From positions 1-38,886 of IMG/VR virus record IMGVR_UViG_3300037279_000097: a stretch of 38,886 bases of DNA; one strand, 5' to 3'. The translations under genes and the position numbers were made by a program. The stretch comes from a virus. Shown here in pieces: positions 14,748 through 22,407 of this stretch; position 1 is the first letter of the stretch; every line of letters starts with the position of its first letter. Below the pieces are notes generated by a model. That model searched no databases. It was given only the letters and a program-made list of their open reading frames with translations, and had not been told where the DNA came from.

Positions 14748-14950
14748 TGTTTCACACTTCCAATCTGCGTGTTAGGGCTAATAACGTCACTTAGTATCTG
14801 AACTTGACATGGAAATTTATACTCCACCTCGCTATGTGAGGCGTAAGGCCAATTTTCCACGAAAACCCTCAAGCGTTTAACTAAGTCTGCAGATTTAATT
14901 CCGGCACGAGCCGGAATCTCTATTTCCAGAGTGACACGTTTGACTTTCAC
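14732..14950 (-). CDS. small hypothetical protein
   Basis: Protein of 72 residues with an alternating-strand start (MKVKRVTLEIEIPARAG), then a helix and another strand. Basic. ATGA overlap with the upstream gene. Family not recognised. Confidence 0.7.
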   Translation of the reverse strand: MKVKRVTLEIEIPARAGIKSADLVKRLRVFVENWPYASHSEVEYKFPCQVQILSDVISPNTQIGSVKQWPPK

Positions 14951-15204
14951 TTAGGATCATCCTCCAGCGGTCGCCAATAAGTCACCTCTTGGCCGAACGC
15001 ATTTCCGCTGTTCTCACACTTCCAAGCGTAAGGAACCAAGTTATTATCCTGCGCCGGGCGTCTGTAGCGCTCCATCATAAACTGGCATACCGGAACCTCG
15101 GGCCTCCCCATGAATAAGTTAGTATCTGGAATATACACGACAACGCGCCGATCCAAAGGCGGGAGTGTCTTTTCATCGACAGAGCAAATCTTAGTCCACT
15201 TCAT
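14947..15204 (-). CDS. DUF551-like protein
   Basis: Protein of 85 residues starting MKWTKICSVDEKTLPPLDR. The plan W-x...L-P-P-x...V-V-V-Y, later W-K-C, and the end V-T-Y-W-R-P-L resembles DUF551, a small family of phage proteins of unknown function whose C-terminus reads V-T-H-W-M-P-L-P. The start at 15204 overlaps the previous stop as ATGA, which is better supported than an in-frame ATG at 15216. Confidence 0.7.
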   Translation of the reverse strand: MKWTKICSVDEKTLPPLDRRVVVYIPDTNLFMGRPEVPVCQFMMERYRRPAQDNNLVPYAWKCENSGNAFGQEVTYWRPLEDDPK

Positions 15205-15362
15205 TTTAGTTTGCACCTCACAATGGCCGTTCCCTGCGTGCCGCTGAGTTTAGCGCAGACGATCAAAGTTACCTCGTTCTTAGCCTTGTCAATCTGCAGC
15301 CGAAGGTAAGATTCAGGCTTGAAACCTTCTAGGCACTTACTAAGGTCTTTGACTTGGATCAC
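15201..15362 (-). CDS. 53-residue hypothetical protein, GTG start
   Basis: AAGGAG lies four bases before a GTG at 15362. Product begins VIQVKDLSKCLEGFKPESYL and continues through a strand (NEVTLIVCAKL). ATGA overlap with the next gene and a short gap to the previous stop. No family recognised. Confidence 0.6.
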   Translation of the reverse strand: MIQVKDLSKCLEGFKPESYLRLQIDKAKNEVTLIVCAKLSGTQGTAIVRCKLK

Positions 15363-15370
15363 TGGTCTCC

Positions 15371-15604
15371 TTAAAGAAAATCCTTGGCGCGATATTGTTT
15401 CGCTGTTTCCCGCATTCGTTTACAGGCGACACAGTTTATCGAAATTCCATCTGACACAGGCACAACACCAAGATGCCCAATCGCAGGATCATTGGCGTCT
15501 ATTCCGCACAAAGTGTCGTAATCACCAAACCCACAGACAGCGTGGACAATCACATAAGAACCTTTACCACTATCATCTGCGTACCTTACACCTACTTTGG
15601 TCAT
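15371..15604 (-). CDS. small zinc-motif protein
   Basis: Protein of 77 residues with V-H-A-V-C-G, D-T-L-C-G-I-D and N-C-V-A-C-K-R-M, a His/Cys set typical of small phage zinc-binding proteins. Starts as ATGA on the previous stop. Function unknown. Confidence 0.7.
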   Translation of the reverse strand: MTKVGVRYADDSGKGSYVIVHAVCGFGDYDTLCGIDANDPAIGHLGVVPVSDGISINCVACKRMRETAKQYRAKDFL

Positions 15605-15945
15605 GGCAGCAAACCTTCCAGTATTCTTTGGATCTCATCAGCATGCTCACCAGCACTTCGTAACAACGCAGCTTCCAGTTCAGGTATCTTACTAACGGCC
15701 AACATACGCACTATTCTAGAAGTACTGCACAAAGGTTCTTGAAATGATTTGCCTCGACGCAGGCTTAGCTGCCACTTTCCTGCGCACTTCGCGTAACCTA
15801 TCTCCAGACCGGGCCCAAGGTCTACCCAAGCCTCTAAGCCTATTGCCGCAGTCTTTAGTTTGGCCTCCACAAGTTCGTAATACCGCGCTAAATGATTAGA
15901 CTCTGCCTTCAGCCTATCGCTTACTTCCGAAAAATCTATGCTCAT
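15601..15945 (-). CDS. hypothetical protein
   Basis: Protein of 114 residues. Helical ends enclose a strand-rich centre (AWVDLGPGLEIGYAK, KWQLSLRR). Directly follows the DNA ligase gene with ATGA overlap. No family recognised. Confidence 0.7.
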   Translation of the reverse strand: MSIDFSEVSDRLKAESNHLARYYELVEAKLKTAAIGLEAWVDLGPGLEIGYAKCAGKWQLSLRRGKSFQEPLCSTSRIVRMLAVSKIPELEAALLRSAGEHADEIQRILEGLLP

Positions 15946-16865
15946 GGCAACACCTCACTGAATTTGCAGGTATTGATACGTGGCTTGTCCACCGTACCTA
16001 CTAGCTGGTATTTATAGCGCACTTTCTTCCCCTTCCACAGCCGCTCGTCCTGCCAACCCTCCCACCTCCGTAGGGCCTCACGCGCCACGCTAGTGCTAAA
16101 CTCCTTGCCTGTCACGCAGTCTCGCAGGAGAGCGCCGCCGATCTGAGTCTCGTCCACCTCCACGTTGGCCTTCTTACTACTACGGCGACCCGTGCCCGTA
16201 CGATCCTCATTCAGGTTGTGCTCCAGATAACTAATACTAACAATAGTCGCCTCGGCCTGCTCAAAGCGCTTCACGCGGCACAGGTAGAACTCCCGCAGGG
16301 TGGAGCGGTTCTCCTTGCCAGGCTTCTGGGGGTACGCGCCCTGATCAGCGCGACGCAGCATCACTCCCTCGAATCCCTGCGCCAAACATTTAGCCTCGAA
16401 CTTTTTCAAGGACAAAATACCTTCGATAGGAACTTGTCGAATTGTTACTAAGCCATCTTCCACTTTTGTGTGACAGCTTAATTCTTCGACGCGCGTTCGT
16501 AAATCGTAGATGGGTTTTGTAGTCACGCGGTCAATTACATTGAACGTAGTTTGTGAAGCATCAGCCGTGGCCTTCTTCACTACACTACTAGTACGATGAA
16601 AAACGTCGTCGCCATTAGCAGGGCCGTCAGTAAGTTCTCCGTCCAAGCCCTCGTACTGCTTCCTACCATAACGTGCTTGTAATTCACGATTCTTGACCGG
16701 CAAGCCGTTACGACTTACCAACACGCCGCACTGCACCATGGAGCGAAACCCATCGATCTTGGTAGAAGCATAGACCGGGAAAGGAATCAGGCCCCACTTG
16801 AAATCATTAGTTTCAGGATCAAGCGGTAAAGTTGCAGACAGCAAAGGTTTCCATAGAAGTGTCAC
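15942..16865 (-). CDS. ATP-dependent DNA ligase
   Basis: Protein of 307 residues, GTG start overlapping the previous stop as GTGA. Motif I is T-K36-I-D-G-F-R with the AMP-accepting lysine. Motif III is L-D-G-E77-L. Motif IV is F-E-G-V-M-L-R, and motif V is C-R-V-K-R-F. The C-terminal part fits an OB fold, so this is a compact phage-type ligase that seals nicks in replication and repair. It lies apart from the polymerase cassette. Confidence 0.9.
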   Translation of the reverse strand: MTLLWKPLLSATLPLDPETNDFKWGLIPFPVYASTKIDGFRSMVQCGVLVSRNGLPVKNRELQARYGRKQYEGLDGELTDGPANGDDVFHRTSSVVKKATADASQTTFNVIDRVTTKPIYDLRTRVEELSCHTKVEDGLVTIRQVPIEGILSLKKFEAKCLAQGFEGVMLRRADQGAYPQKPGKENRSTLREFYLCRVKRFEQAEATIVSISYLEHNLNEDRTGTGRRSSKKANVEVDETQIGGALLRDCVTGKEFSTSVAREALRRWEGWQDERLWKGKKVRYKYQLVGTVDKPRINTCKFSEVLP

Positions 16866-17020
16866 GACAGTATCTCAACTTCCCGGTAAACTTCGAAGGG
16901 CCAATCGGCCCGCGCACGTTTTACGTCAGTGTAAGACGTATCTACCCAAATTTTAGGCGGATCTTCGACGTCGGTTAACACCACAATGTTAGTACGAACT
17001 AGAAGCTGAATAATTTTCAT
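16862..17020 (-). CDS. 52-residue hypothetical protein
   Basis: Begins MKIIQLLVRTNIVVLTDVED, strand-rich, with GAGGAGG and GGGAG before the ATG. Ends on the DNA ligase start (GTGA). Family not recognised. Confidence 0.6.
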   Translation of the reverse strand: MKIIQLLVRTNIVVLTDVEDPPKIWVDTSYTDVKRARADWPFEVYREVEILS

Positions 17021-17079
17021 CTCCCTGCCCTCCTCAGAGCAAACACCAGGTAAACTGCCAATAATCCCAGGTCAAACAT
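17017..17079 (-). CDS. 20-residue hydrophobic peptide
   Basis: MFDLGLLAVYLVFALRRAGR: one short membrane-type helix with a basic end. GGGAG stands five bases before the ATG. It overlaps both neighbours and so fills the only gap between them. Could be a real micro-protein or a coupling leader. Confidence 0.4.
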   Translation of the reverse strand: MFDLGLLAVYLVFALRRAGR

Positions 17080-17350
17080 TTGCGCTCCCATCGGCGTTCA
17101 ACGGCGGGTGCAGCTTAGGGGATTCAGCCGCGTGAGCACCACCCGGCACCAGCCGCTCTGTGATATAGCTGGCAGCATGGGCCCAGCCGCAAAAGTGCTT
17201 ACCAGTCTTCAGATCCTTAGCCGAACACTGGTCCCAGTGCAGTATGCGTAGCCCGTGATTGTCTTCTACTACCACAAACCAATTGTTAACTTCGCGCCGC
17301 TCTGCCGTGCACCCTACACGGTCACACCCGTACCTAACAAATATCATCAA
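17072..17350 (-). CDS. Cys-containing hypothetical protein
   Basis: Protein of 92 residues with C-D-R-V-G-C, W-D-Q-C-S-A and H-F-C-G-W-A-H, arranged like a small treble-clef or zinc-binding domain often seen in phage proteins that describe a CxxC...D-x-C...FCxxxH pattern. Overlaps both neighbours. Role unknown. Confidence 0.7.
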   Translation of the reverse strand: MMIFVRYGCDRVGCTAERREVNNWFVVVEDNHGLRILHWDQCSAKDLKTGKHFCGWAHAASYITERLVPGGAHAAESPKLHPPLNADGSANV

Positions 17351-17541
17351 TGCTCCTTGGGATAAGGCGTAGGGCTGGGTGCGTAGCTAGACCGCCCAAA
17401 TAGGGCGTAGAACTCTGCCTCTGTGATATTCACGCCCACACCGCAAACCGAGCACCACTTACCCGGCGCATGGTTGTAGATAGCCGGCCGCCAGACGTGC
17501 TCGTGGGTAGGCCGCTTCTTGAACCAGAAAGGCATCTTCAT
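17347..17541 (-). CDS. small zinc-knuckle protein
   Basis: Protein of 64 residues with H-E-H-V-W and W-C-S-V-C-G-V, together a possible zinc site, and a Pro-rich tail. Four-base overlap with the next gene. Function unknown. Confidence 0.65.
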   Translation of the reverse strand: MKMPFWFKKRPTHEHVWRPAIYNHAPGKWCSVCGVGVNITEAEFYALFGRSSYAPSPTPYPKEH

Positions 17542-17729
17542 ACCTTCTCCTTTGCCGTTCGCGGGTGGTACTTCCTAGGCGTTTCACCAGAGGTCCACTT
17601 AAACCGAGTACCTGCCGGATTCCGCCGTTTATATCCCCGCAGTACCGCCCGCTGCATCTCAGGGGCGCTCTCCGTTACGAACGCCCACTCATCATGCCGA
17701 GGAAGCCATTGCCAAAGAGTCTTGGTCAC
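17538..17729 (-). CDS. small basic hypothetical protein
   Basis: Protein of 63 residues with M-Q-R-A-V-L-R-G-Y and a basic end. The Q-R-A-V-L-x-G phrase also occurs in the gene just upstream (17726-17995), hinting at a shared ancestor. ATGA overlap on both sides. Confidence 0.65.
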   Translation of the reverse strand: MTKTLWQWLPRHDEWAFVTESAPEMQRAVLRGYKRRNPAGTRFKWTSGETPRKYHPRTAKEKV

Positions 17730-17995
17730 CGTACCGCCACCACCCTCATATCTTGTACCGTGGCCTCAGCGTGCCAGCTTACCAGTCTCTCGCGAGGTTT
17801 AGTAACGCGGTGCCCGCCTCGGTACGCCTGCACGTCATCTACGGGGGCCTTAGTGCCAGCCCAAGGCCCTTCTACCCGCACTCGTCCCGTTATAGCCGGC
17901 CTAGCCTGGACGGGCGAGTACAGCACGATAGGAGCGCCCTGGAGCACGGCCCGCTGAAATTCTTTCTTGCTTAGGAAATTAACTGAAGAAAACAT
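17726..17995 (-). CDS. small hypothetical protein
   Basis: Protein of 89 residues starting MFSSVNFLSKKEFQRAV, chosen because GGAGG stands eight bases before this ATG. The L-S-K-K-E-F-Q-R-A-V-L-Q-G start and P-I-V-L-Y-S-P strand suggest a small mixed fold. First gene after element D. Confidence 0.65.
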   Translation of the reverse strand: MFSSVNFLSKKEFQRAVLQGAPIVLYSPVQARPAITGRVRVEGPWAGTKAPVDDVQAYRGGHRVTKPRERLVSWHAEATVQDMRVVAVR

Positions 17996-18017
17996 TCTTA
18001 CTTCCTCCATGAAATGG

Positions 18018-18135
18018 TGTAGAGCAGGCGGCGCGTGAAAGGCCGCTGAGTCATCGGAGCGACTGACCAGCTAGCAGAAAGAGCCGCTTTAGTCCGATCG
18101 TAATACCTCCAAGCGGACGCGCCGCCTGCTCTACA
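18018..18135 (-). ncRNA. long-stem element D, putative structured RNA
   Basis: A perfect 19 bp stem (18018-18036 with 18117-18135) encloses 80 bases. ATCGG with CCGAT and CCGCT with AGCGG form inner stems. The element fills the whole gap between two genes: one outer arm contains the stop codon of the upstream gene, and the other ends nine bases before the ribosome site of the next. Same design as A-C, 3.4 kb away, with unrelated arm sequence. Confidence 0.5.
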
Positions 18136-18463
18136 TCTCCCTATAATTAGGACACCCAATAACTGAGCACTTAGGATCATCACAGCCATCGGCGATGTGA
18201 GCAGATAATTCTGACTCCTGTGAGCGCCGTTCTAGCTCCCACCTCAAGGCGTCATACTGAGGAGCTATCATTCTACGCAATTCACTCTCAGAAGGAAGTC
18301 GAGATACTAAGTCTACATGAATGACTCTTGACAGAATAGTTATCTGACTAATAACATACCTAGCCTTGTTTTCTACGTAGTGAATGGCTGCGCCCAGATG
18401 TCTTAGCTGCATATCCTTAATCAAGATAGGGCCTCTACTAGAAATCCAAATGTCATCAAGCAT
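18131..18463 (-). CDS. hypothetical protein with C-terminal Cys pair
   Basis: Protein of 110 residues, helical, ending C-D-D-P-K-C-S-V-I-G-C-P-N-Y, a possible zinc knuckle. ATG overlaps the metallopeptidase-like gene by 8 bases. Its stop codon is inside the outer stem of element D. Confidence 0.65.
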   Translation of the reverse strand: MLDDIWISSRGPILIKDMQLRHLGAAIHYVENKARYVISQITILSRVIHVDLVSRLPSESELRRMIAPQYDALRWELERRSQESELSAHIADGCDDPKCSVIGCPNYREM

Positions 18464-19103
18464 TTCTAACTCCGATCCACCGTTCCGCCGGGGGCCAGTA
18501 TGCCGGGTTTCTCAAAACACCCTTCCAGCCAAGCCGCAATCTTTTCTTTACTGGCGCTAGACAAACTACGTCGGTAAGATAATTATAACGCCACGGCACG
18601 GCCTTCTTGAGCAAATCCGGGTTTGTGATAAATAATCTTACCGTTTCGGCGAACTGCTCCTCTGCCGTGGGTGCGTAACCACTGATAGGTTTCTTAGCAT
18701 GCTGTGCTAAGCACAATCGCCATGCCGGCATGCTGATGGCATAAGCATGTGCCACAAAGTGCCCTAGTTCGTGCGCCACTACGCCCACAGCCGTGCGGTC
18801 CGTCTTCCATCCTGGGTAGCTCCACCTTTGAAAACCGGGGCGCTCTACGGGTAGGGCCGTCACGGGTAAATTTACGAAGATGTGACTCATGTAATACAGA
18901 CCCGTGTAGCGCCTACGCGCTGCGCCTTTCATGTCAGGCCCGACAGCGCGACGGAAAAAAGTCTCAATGCGCTTATTGCGACACAGGCCCGACAAGGCTT
19001 CCTCGTAAGTCAGAATTTTCGGTATAGGCAGGTTGTCGTTGGCCTCTAGAAACTCCAAAGACAAAGCTGTGGCCGCACTGTAAAGAGCCTCACGAGTGAT
19101 CAT
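18456..19103 (-). CDS. zincin-like metallopeptidase
   Basis: Protein of 215 residues. H111-E-L-G-H115 in V-V-A-H-E-L-G-H-F-V-A-H is the zinc-binding HExxH of zincins, and the following A-E-E-Q-F-A-E-T (147-154) offers the third ligand Glu. No signal peptide, so it should act inside the cell. Target unknown; phage-encoded proteases of this type may act on host proteins, which is inference. ATGA overlap upstream. Confidence 0.75.
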   Translation of the reverse strand: MITREALYSAATALSLEFLEANDNLPIPKILTYEEALSGLCRNKRIETFFRRAVGPDMKGAARRRYTGLYYMSHIFVNLPVTALPVERPGFQRWSYPGWKTDRTAVGVVAHELGHFVAHAYAISMPAWRLCLAQHAKKPISGYAPTAEEQFAETVRLFITNPDLLKKAVPWRYNYLTDVVCLAPVKKRLRLGWKGVLRNPAYWPPAERWIGVRNA

Positions 19104-19336
19104 TTTGATTCCTGTGTAGCGTTTAGGAATCTGCTCAGTTGTTCTTGTTGGAGTGATGTTAAGAACGTCTTTCCGTCTCTCTCGCAGTCATCTAGCACCC
19201 ATACGGTAACTAAATACCGAAGATGCCGCACACTATCAGCTTTCTCAAAGAATGGGAAGAGAAACGACGGAGCAATTTTCTTAGCTTGAGCGAACGTCAT
19301 AGACGGCTTGCTGGCAATCACGATGCGACGTTTCAT
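19100..19336 (-). CDS. small hypothetical protein
   Basis: Protein of 78 residues: basic start (MKRRIVIASKPSMTF), a helix with hydrophobic face, and a Q-rich end. ATGA overlaps on both sides. Family not recognised. Confidence 0.65.
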   Translation of the reverse strand: MKRRIVIASKPSMTFAQAKKIAPSFLFPFFEKADSVRHLRYLVTVWVLDDCERDGKTFLTSLQQEQLSRFLNATQESK

Positions 19337-19962
19337 TTCTTAGCCTTCTTTCTCGCGGCGCTCAATTTCTTTGTCGATATTCCACTTAATTTCAGAGTAT
19401 GCGCAGCCTTTACCTTTACTGAACGCCCGCTGCTCCCACTCCGCGTACGCCCACCGCTCATATGAGAGTTCAGCTCTTTCATCTTGCATACTACAACCTC
19501 CTCAATCTCCCGACTGAAATACTCCGGCAAGTCGTGATCCAGATACCACTGTGCCATATCTGGAATATACTGCTCTTCCGCGCACGTGAAATTACTAACC
19601 TGGCCGTGCACAATGTTGTTGGCTGCCGAAGTATGAATGCTGTCAAATATCCGGCAGGTCCAGTCCGGGCGCTCCCACTCTTCCTCCGTGCGGCGTAGCA
19701 GTTCTGCCCAATTATCCACAATCTCAGAATCACAATAGACCCGCGCGGCGAACGCTAGCAGCACTACGTCTAGGAGCATCTGTTGCGGAAGCCGCTCAAC
19801 TACTATCTGCGTTCCACTGAGCAACGCGGCTAGTAGTTGACTTCTCAGCGCAGGACTGCGCTGACACTGGAAGAATGTCTCCCAGCACAGAGGTTTATCA
19901 GAGCTCTCTTCTAAGAGTTTTGGTTCTTCAATAACTTGTACTACTGTCTTTTGGCGTTTCAT
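19333..19962 (-). CDS. hypothetical protein, basic low-complexity tail
   Basis: Protein of 209 residues from ATG 19962, one base after the previous stop. Helical and Trp/Cys-containing body. The C-terminal 45 residues are Ser, Gly and Lys-rich and end in KKLSAARKKAKK, which could bind nucleic acid. No family recognised. Confidence 0.65.
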   Translation of the reverse strand: MKRQKTVVQVIEEPKLLEESSDKPLCWETFFQCQRSPALRSQLLAALLSGTQIVVERLPQQMLLDVVLLAFAARVYCDSEIVDNWAELLRRTEEEWERPDWTCRIFDSIHTSAANNIVHGQVSNFTCAEEQYIPDMAQWYLDHDLPEYFSREIEEVVVCKMKELNSHMSGGRTRSGSSGRSVKVKAAHTLKLSGISTKKLSAARKKAKK

Positions 19963-19963
19963 C

Positions 19964-20395
19964 TCAGACCCGTCCCCTACGCGCGTGACCATCGCCAGAA
20001 CATTCTGGACAAGCTATTGTTCCCCCTAAAGGTCCACGTATATATCTTTTGCCTCGGCATCTAGAACACCGAGCATTAAGCGAAACCAATAAAGACTTCC
20101 ATCGTGTCCTGCTTAAAGAACACCACAAATCAGTCAGCCGAACGTGCTCAATAATTGACCATCCATTTTCGTCACTAACATCGCAAGTCGAAAACATCCA
20201 AATACAAAGCGTTGCAAAGCACCACCATCCTACTGCCATAAATATGTTAAACACAGCGTGTCCGTTAAGACGCATACTGTACGCTGCAAACACAAAGAAG
20301 CTCCCCGCGCATAAATCAATCAGACCCCATACTATACACCGTCTCTGAAAAACCGTACGAAGTTCATCAGCATCAAGTCTTGTAAACCCTCTCAT
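19964..20395 (-). CDS. membrane protein with DnaJ-type zinc hairpin
   Basis: Protein of 143 residues. Two hydrophobic segments (about 21-41 and 48-68), then a soluble tail carrying C110-x2-C113-x-G and C129-x2-C132-x-G-x-G, the repeat found in DnaJ zinc domains. Transcribed from its own TATAAT box at 20436-20431 with AGGAGG before the ATG. Directly downstream of the miniature J-domain gene, which carries the same type of zinc hairpin, so the two may work together at the membrane. Confidence 0.7.
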   Translation of the reverse strand: MRGFTRLDADELRTVFQRRCIVWGLIDLCAGSFFVFAAYSMRLNGHAVFNIFMAVGWWCFATLCIWMFSTCDVSDENGWSIIEHVRLTDLWCSLSRTRWKSLLVSLNARCSRCRGKRYIRGPLGGTIACPECSGDGHARRGRV

Positions 20396-20425
20396 AAATC
20401 CTCCTGGCGGTTCAGACCAACCTTG

Positions 20426-20441
20426 AGATTATTATATAACG
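20426..20441 (-). promoter_or_regulatory. TATAAT promoter box
   Basis: CGTTATATAATAATCTC on the minus strand, with TATAAT at 20436-20431. A GGTT/AACC hairpin lies between it and AGGAGG of the membrane-zinc gene. Partly overlaps the end of the J-domain gene. Confidence 0.55.
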
Positions 20442-20749
20442 CGGCGGCCCTCGCCGCAGCAAGCCGGGCAGATTTTTACCGGCTTGCCCAGGCGGCCGCC
20501 CGTCACCCCGGAACCCTGGCACTTAGCGCACCGACCGCTCAGCAGGGCCTGCCGGCGCGCCCAAGAGGCCCGTAGCGCCGCCGTCTTGACCAAGCCGTAG
20601 GCTTGGACCAGCACGCCCCAACGCGGCCCCTCCAGGCCCCCCGCGCCGGGGCGGTCGGGGTGCTGTGCACGGGCCAGGACGTGGAACCTAGCCCGCACCT
20701 CATCATCCGTCGCCGTGGGGCGCAGTAATAGCTCGGCCCAAGGCGTCAC
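20432..20749 (-). CDS. miniature J-domain protein with one zinc hairpin
   Basis: Protein of 105 residues. The first 45 residues read as a short J domain: W-A-E-L-L-L-R-P-T-A-T-D-D-E-V, then H30-P31-D32, the motif that stimulates Hsp70 ATPase. C74-x2-C77-x-G-x-G and C94-x2-C97 form half of a DnaJ-type zinc domain. There is no G/F region or substrate-binding domain, so it might redirect host DnaK rather than fold clients itself. GC-richer than its neighbours. ATGA overlap upstream. Confidence 0.8.
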   Translation of the reverse strand: MTPWAELLLRPTATDDEVRARFHVLARAQHPDRPGAGGLEGPRWGVLVQAYGLVKTAALRASWARRQALLSGRCAKCQGSGVTGGRLGKPVKICPACCGEGRRVI

Positions 20750-21594
20750 TCTGGCACCTCGGTGATAGTGACGTGAAACTTCTTTCCAAGATCAGCCCAA
20801 GCTCCAGCGCTGCACAAAGCATTTCCACTAATGCAAAGCTCATGGCCAACTGAATTCTTCACGCGCACAGCAGTCGAGCCAACGCTAGTGCTACTACGGC
20901 CTATTATTCTAAAATCGGAGTCTACCCGCAGAGCGTTGACTCCACTGCCTACGCAGTACGCGGAATTAAATGCGGCAGCACTCCATGCTCCTCGCTCAGA
21001 TAGTCCACTACCAAGTTCCTGCCCGCATATACTACAACGTACTGTCCACGTGGGCAGCCCGTCCCGCTCGCGCAAATTAGAAAATACTTCTGCGCCTGGG
21101 TGCTTAGTTCTGACGTCGCACTCGGCCGAAGAATTGCATGAGTGAGGCTTTACGACTACGCATGGTAAATTGCCCCCCACTTGGGAAGCCGCTTCCCAAG
21201 CCTTCAATAACGTACTGCCAAACCCAAGCATCCTGCCGCAGTTATGACACCAAACCTCGCACCGCCCGAAATCCACGCCCGCAAGTATGACGTACGCTCC
21301 AGCGTGAATCAATAATGTTTCTGCCATAAAATCATACTTGCAAGGTCCACAGTCTGCGTGCGTCACATTGGCCCTCAAGCCCTCAACTTCAAGTTTAAGA
21401 GCGCGCATTCTGCTGGCCATTGATCCAATCTCATTCCACAAATCCACAGAATCTAATGCGTGGTCTTTGCTCGCTTCAATGTTTTCCAAAGCTATCACAC
21501 GTTTCAGAAGTGCGCTACTCCGCCGCGTACTTTCCGAAATCGCGACCCAAATATGTTTTACCGCAGCTTCTAAGTTCTCTGCTTTTCCTGTCAT
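20746..21594 (-). CDS. large Cys-rich hypothetical protein
   Basis: Protein of 282 residues. Helical N-terminus (1-75), then two similar Cys modules: C-G-P-C-K...C-H-N-C-G-R-M-L-G-F-G-S and C-x...C-S-I-C-G-Q-E-L-G-S-G, each followed by a helix with A-W-x-A-A. The duplicated C-x-x-C-G-x-x-L-G-x-G unit suggests tandem zinc ribbons. C-terminal part strand-rich. No family recognised. Confidence 0.65.
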   Translation of the reverse strand: MTGKAENLEAAVKHIWVAISESTRRSSALLKRVIALENIEASKDHALDSVDLWNEIGSMASRMRALKLEVEGLRANVTHADCGPCKYDFMAETLLIHAGAYVILAGVDFGRCEVWCHNCGRMLGFGSTLLKAWEAASQVGGNLPCVVVKPHSCNSSAECDVRTKHPGAEVFSNLRERDGLPTWTVRCSICGQELGSGLSERGAWSAAAFNSAYCVGSGVNALRVDSDFRIIGRSSTSVGSTAVRVKNSVGHELCISGNALCSAGAWADLGKKFHVTITEVPE

Positions 21595-21786
21595 TTAGTA
21601 CCTCCATCCTTTCGGAACTTTAACTGGTGCGGGCATGGCGGGCAATTGGTACCGCGCTCCGCACTTAGAGCACACACGCGTAGTTTTACTGTTCCACCTT
21701 GGGAGCAGCGCGCGGCACCGTGCTCTCCATAGAAAACCAAATAGGCGAACTCGATTCTTACAAAATTCAGAATCAGGTAGCGTCAA
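21595..21786 (-). CDS. small basic protein with zinc-knuckle half
   Basis: Protein of 63 residues, basic, with R-V-C-S-K-C-G-A-R-Y as a likely zinc-knuckle half; two other Cys lie at the N-terminal side. Overlaps the gene before and abuts the gene after. Family not recognised. Confidence 0.6.
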   Translation of the reverse strand: MTLPDSEFCKNRVRLFGFLWRARCRALLPRWNSKTTRVCSKCGARYQLPAMPAPVKVPKGWRY

Positions 21787-21974
21787 GATTCCTCAATTCT
21801 AAAAACCGCTCTGCTTCTTGGCGGAGCTACATAAGCACAGTGAGACAGCGCGGCCTCTATAGCTTCCAATGCGCACCGATTGAGAACAATCGCTACGGGC
21901 TGATTATCAAGCAGCATCGTCCACCTGTCTTCCTTACGCCCGCGAAGTGGCGGCTCAAACGTGATTCGCTTCAT
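21783..21974 (-). CDS. small hypothetical protein
   Basis: Protein of 63 residues starting MKRITFEPPLRGRKEDRW, from ATG 21974, which overlaps the previous stop as ATGA with GGAGG eight bases upstream. A strand-turn-strand start is followed by an Ala-rich helix. No family recognised. Confidence 0.65.
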   Translation of the reverse strand: MKRITFEPPLRGRKEDRWTMLLDNQPVAIVLNRCALEAIEAALSHCAYVAPPRSRAVFRIEES

Positions 21975-22174
21975 ACTGCGCACCTCCGCATCTTAGCTAG
22001 CACCCTTGTCAGGTCCATCGAAGCGCGACGCAAAGCTCCCGACTCCTTCACGCCGTAGTCAAAGCAGGTATGCCCAGAAATCTCATAAGAAAAGCGAGAT
22101 TTTTCGTACTCTGCAACCCGCTGTAAAAATCGCAGCGCTTCACTCTTTGCTTCTGCAATCAGCGTAAGTTTCAT
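21971..22174 (-). CDS. small helical protein
   Basis: Protein of 67 residues, amphipathic helices with basic residues (MKLTLIAEAKSEALRFLQRV; DLTRVLAKMRRC). Four-base overlaps with both neighbours. Function unknown. Confidence 0.65.
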   Translation of the reverse strand: MKLTLIAEAKSEALRFLQRVAEYEKSRFSYEISGHTCFDYGVKESGALRRASMDLTRVLAKMRRCAV

Positions 22175-22407
22175 TTGCCACCTCTACCGGCAACGTCATT
22201 ACAAAGTATTGTCACTACCGGGCTCCACTTATTATTGAGTTCACCACAAAATGAAACCTCAAATAAGCCATCGCTTGCAGTCTCCTTTGTAACTACGCCG
22301 GCGTCTCCGACCACCAATCGACGACTGTGACTAGGCCACCCATACCTACTAAGGCATGCCTCAATTTCCGTGGTAGAAATGAGTTTCACTTTCTGGCCGA
22401 CGTTCAC
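22171..22407 (-). CDS. small SH3/KOW-like protein
   Basis: Protein of 78 residues with V-G-Q-K-V-K-L-I-S, V-V-G-D-A-G-V-V-T and L-F-E-V-S-F, the strand and glycine pattern of a small barrel similar to the protein at 2783-3010. ATGA overlap with the DUF2130 gene. Role unknown. Confidence 0.65.
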   Translation of the reverse strand: MNVGQKVKLISTTEIEACLSRYGWPSHSRRLVVGDAGVVTKETASDGLFEVSFCGELNNKWSPVVTILCNDVAGRGGK

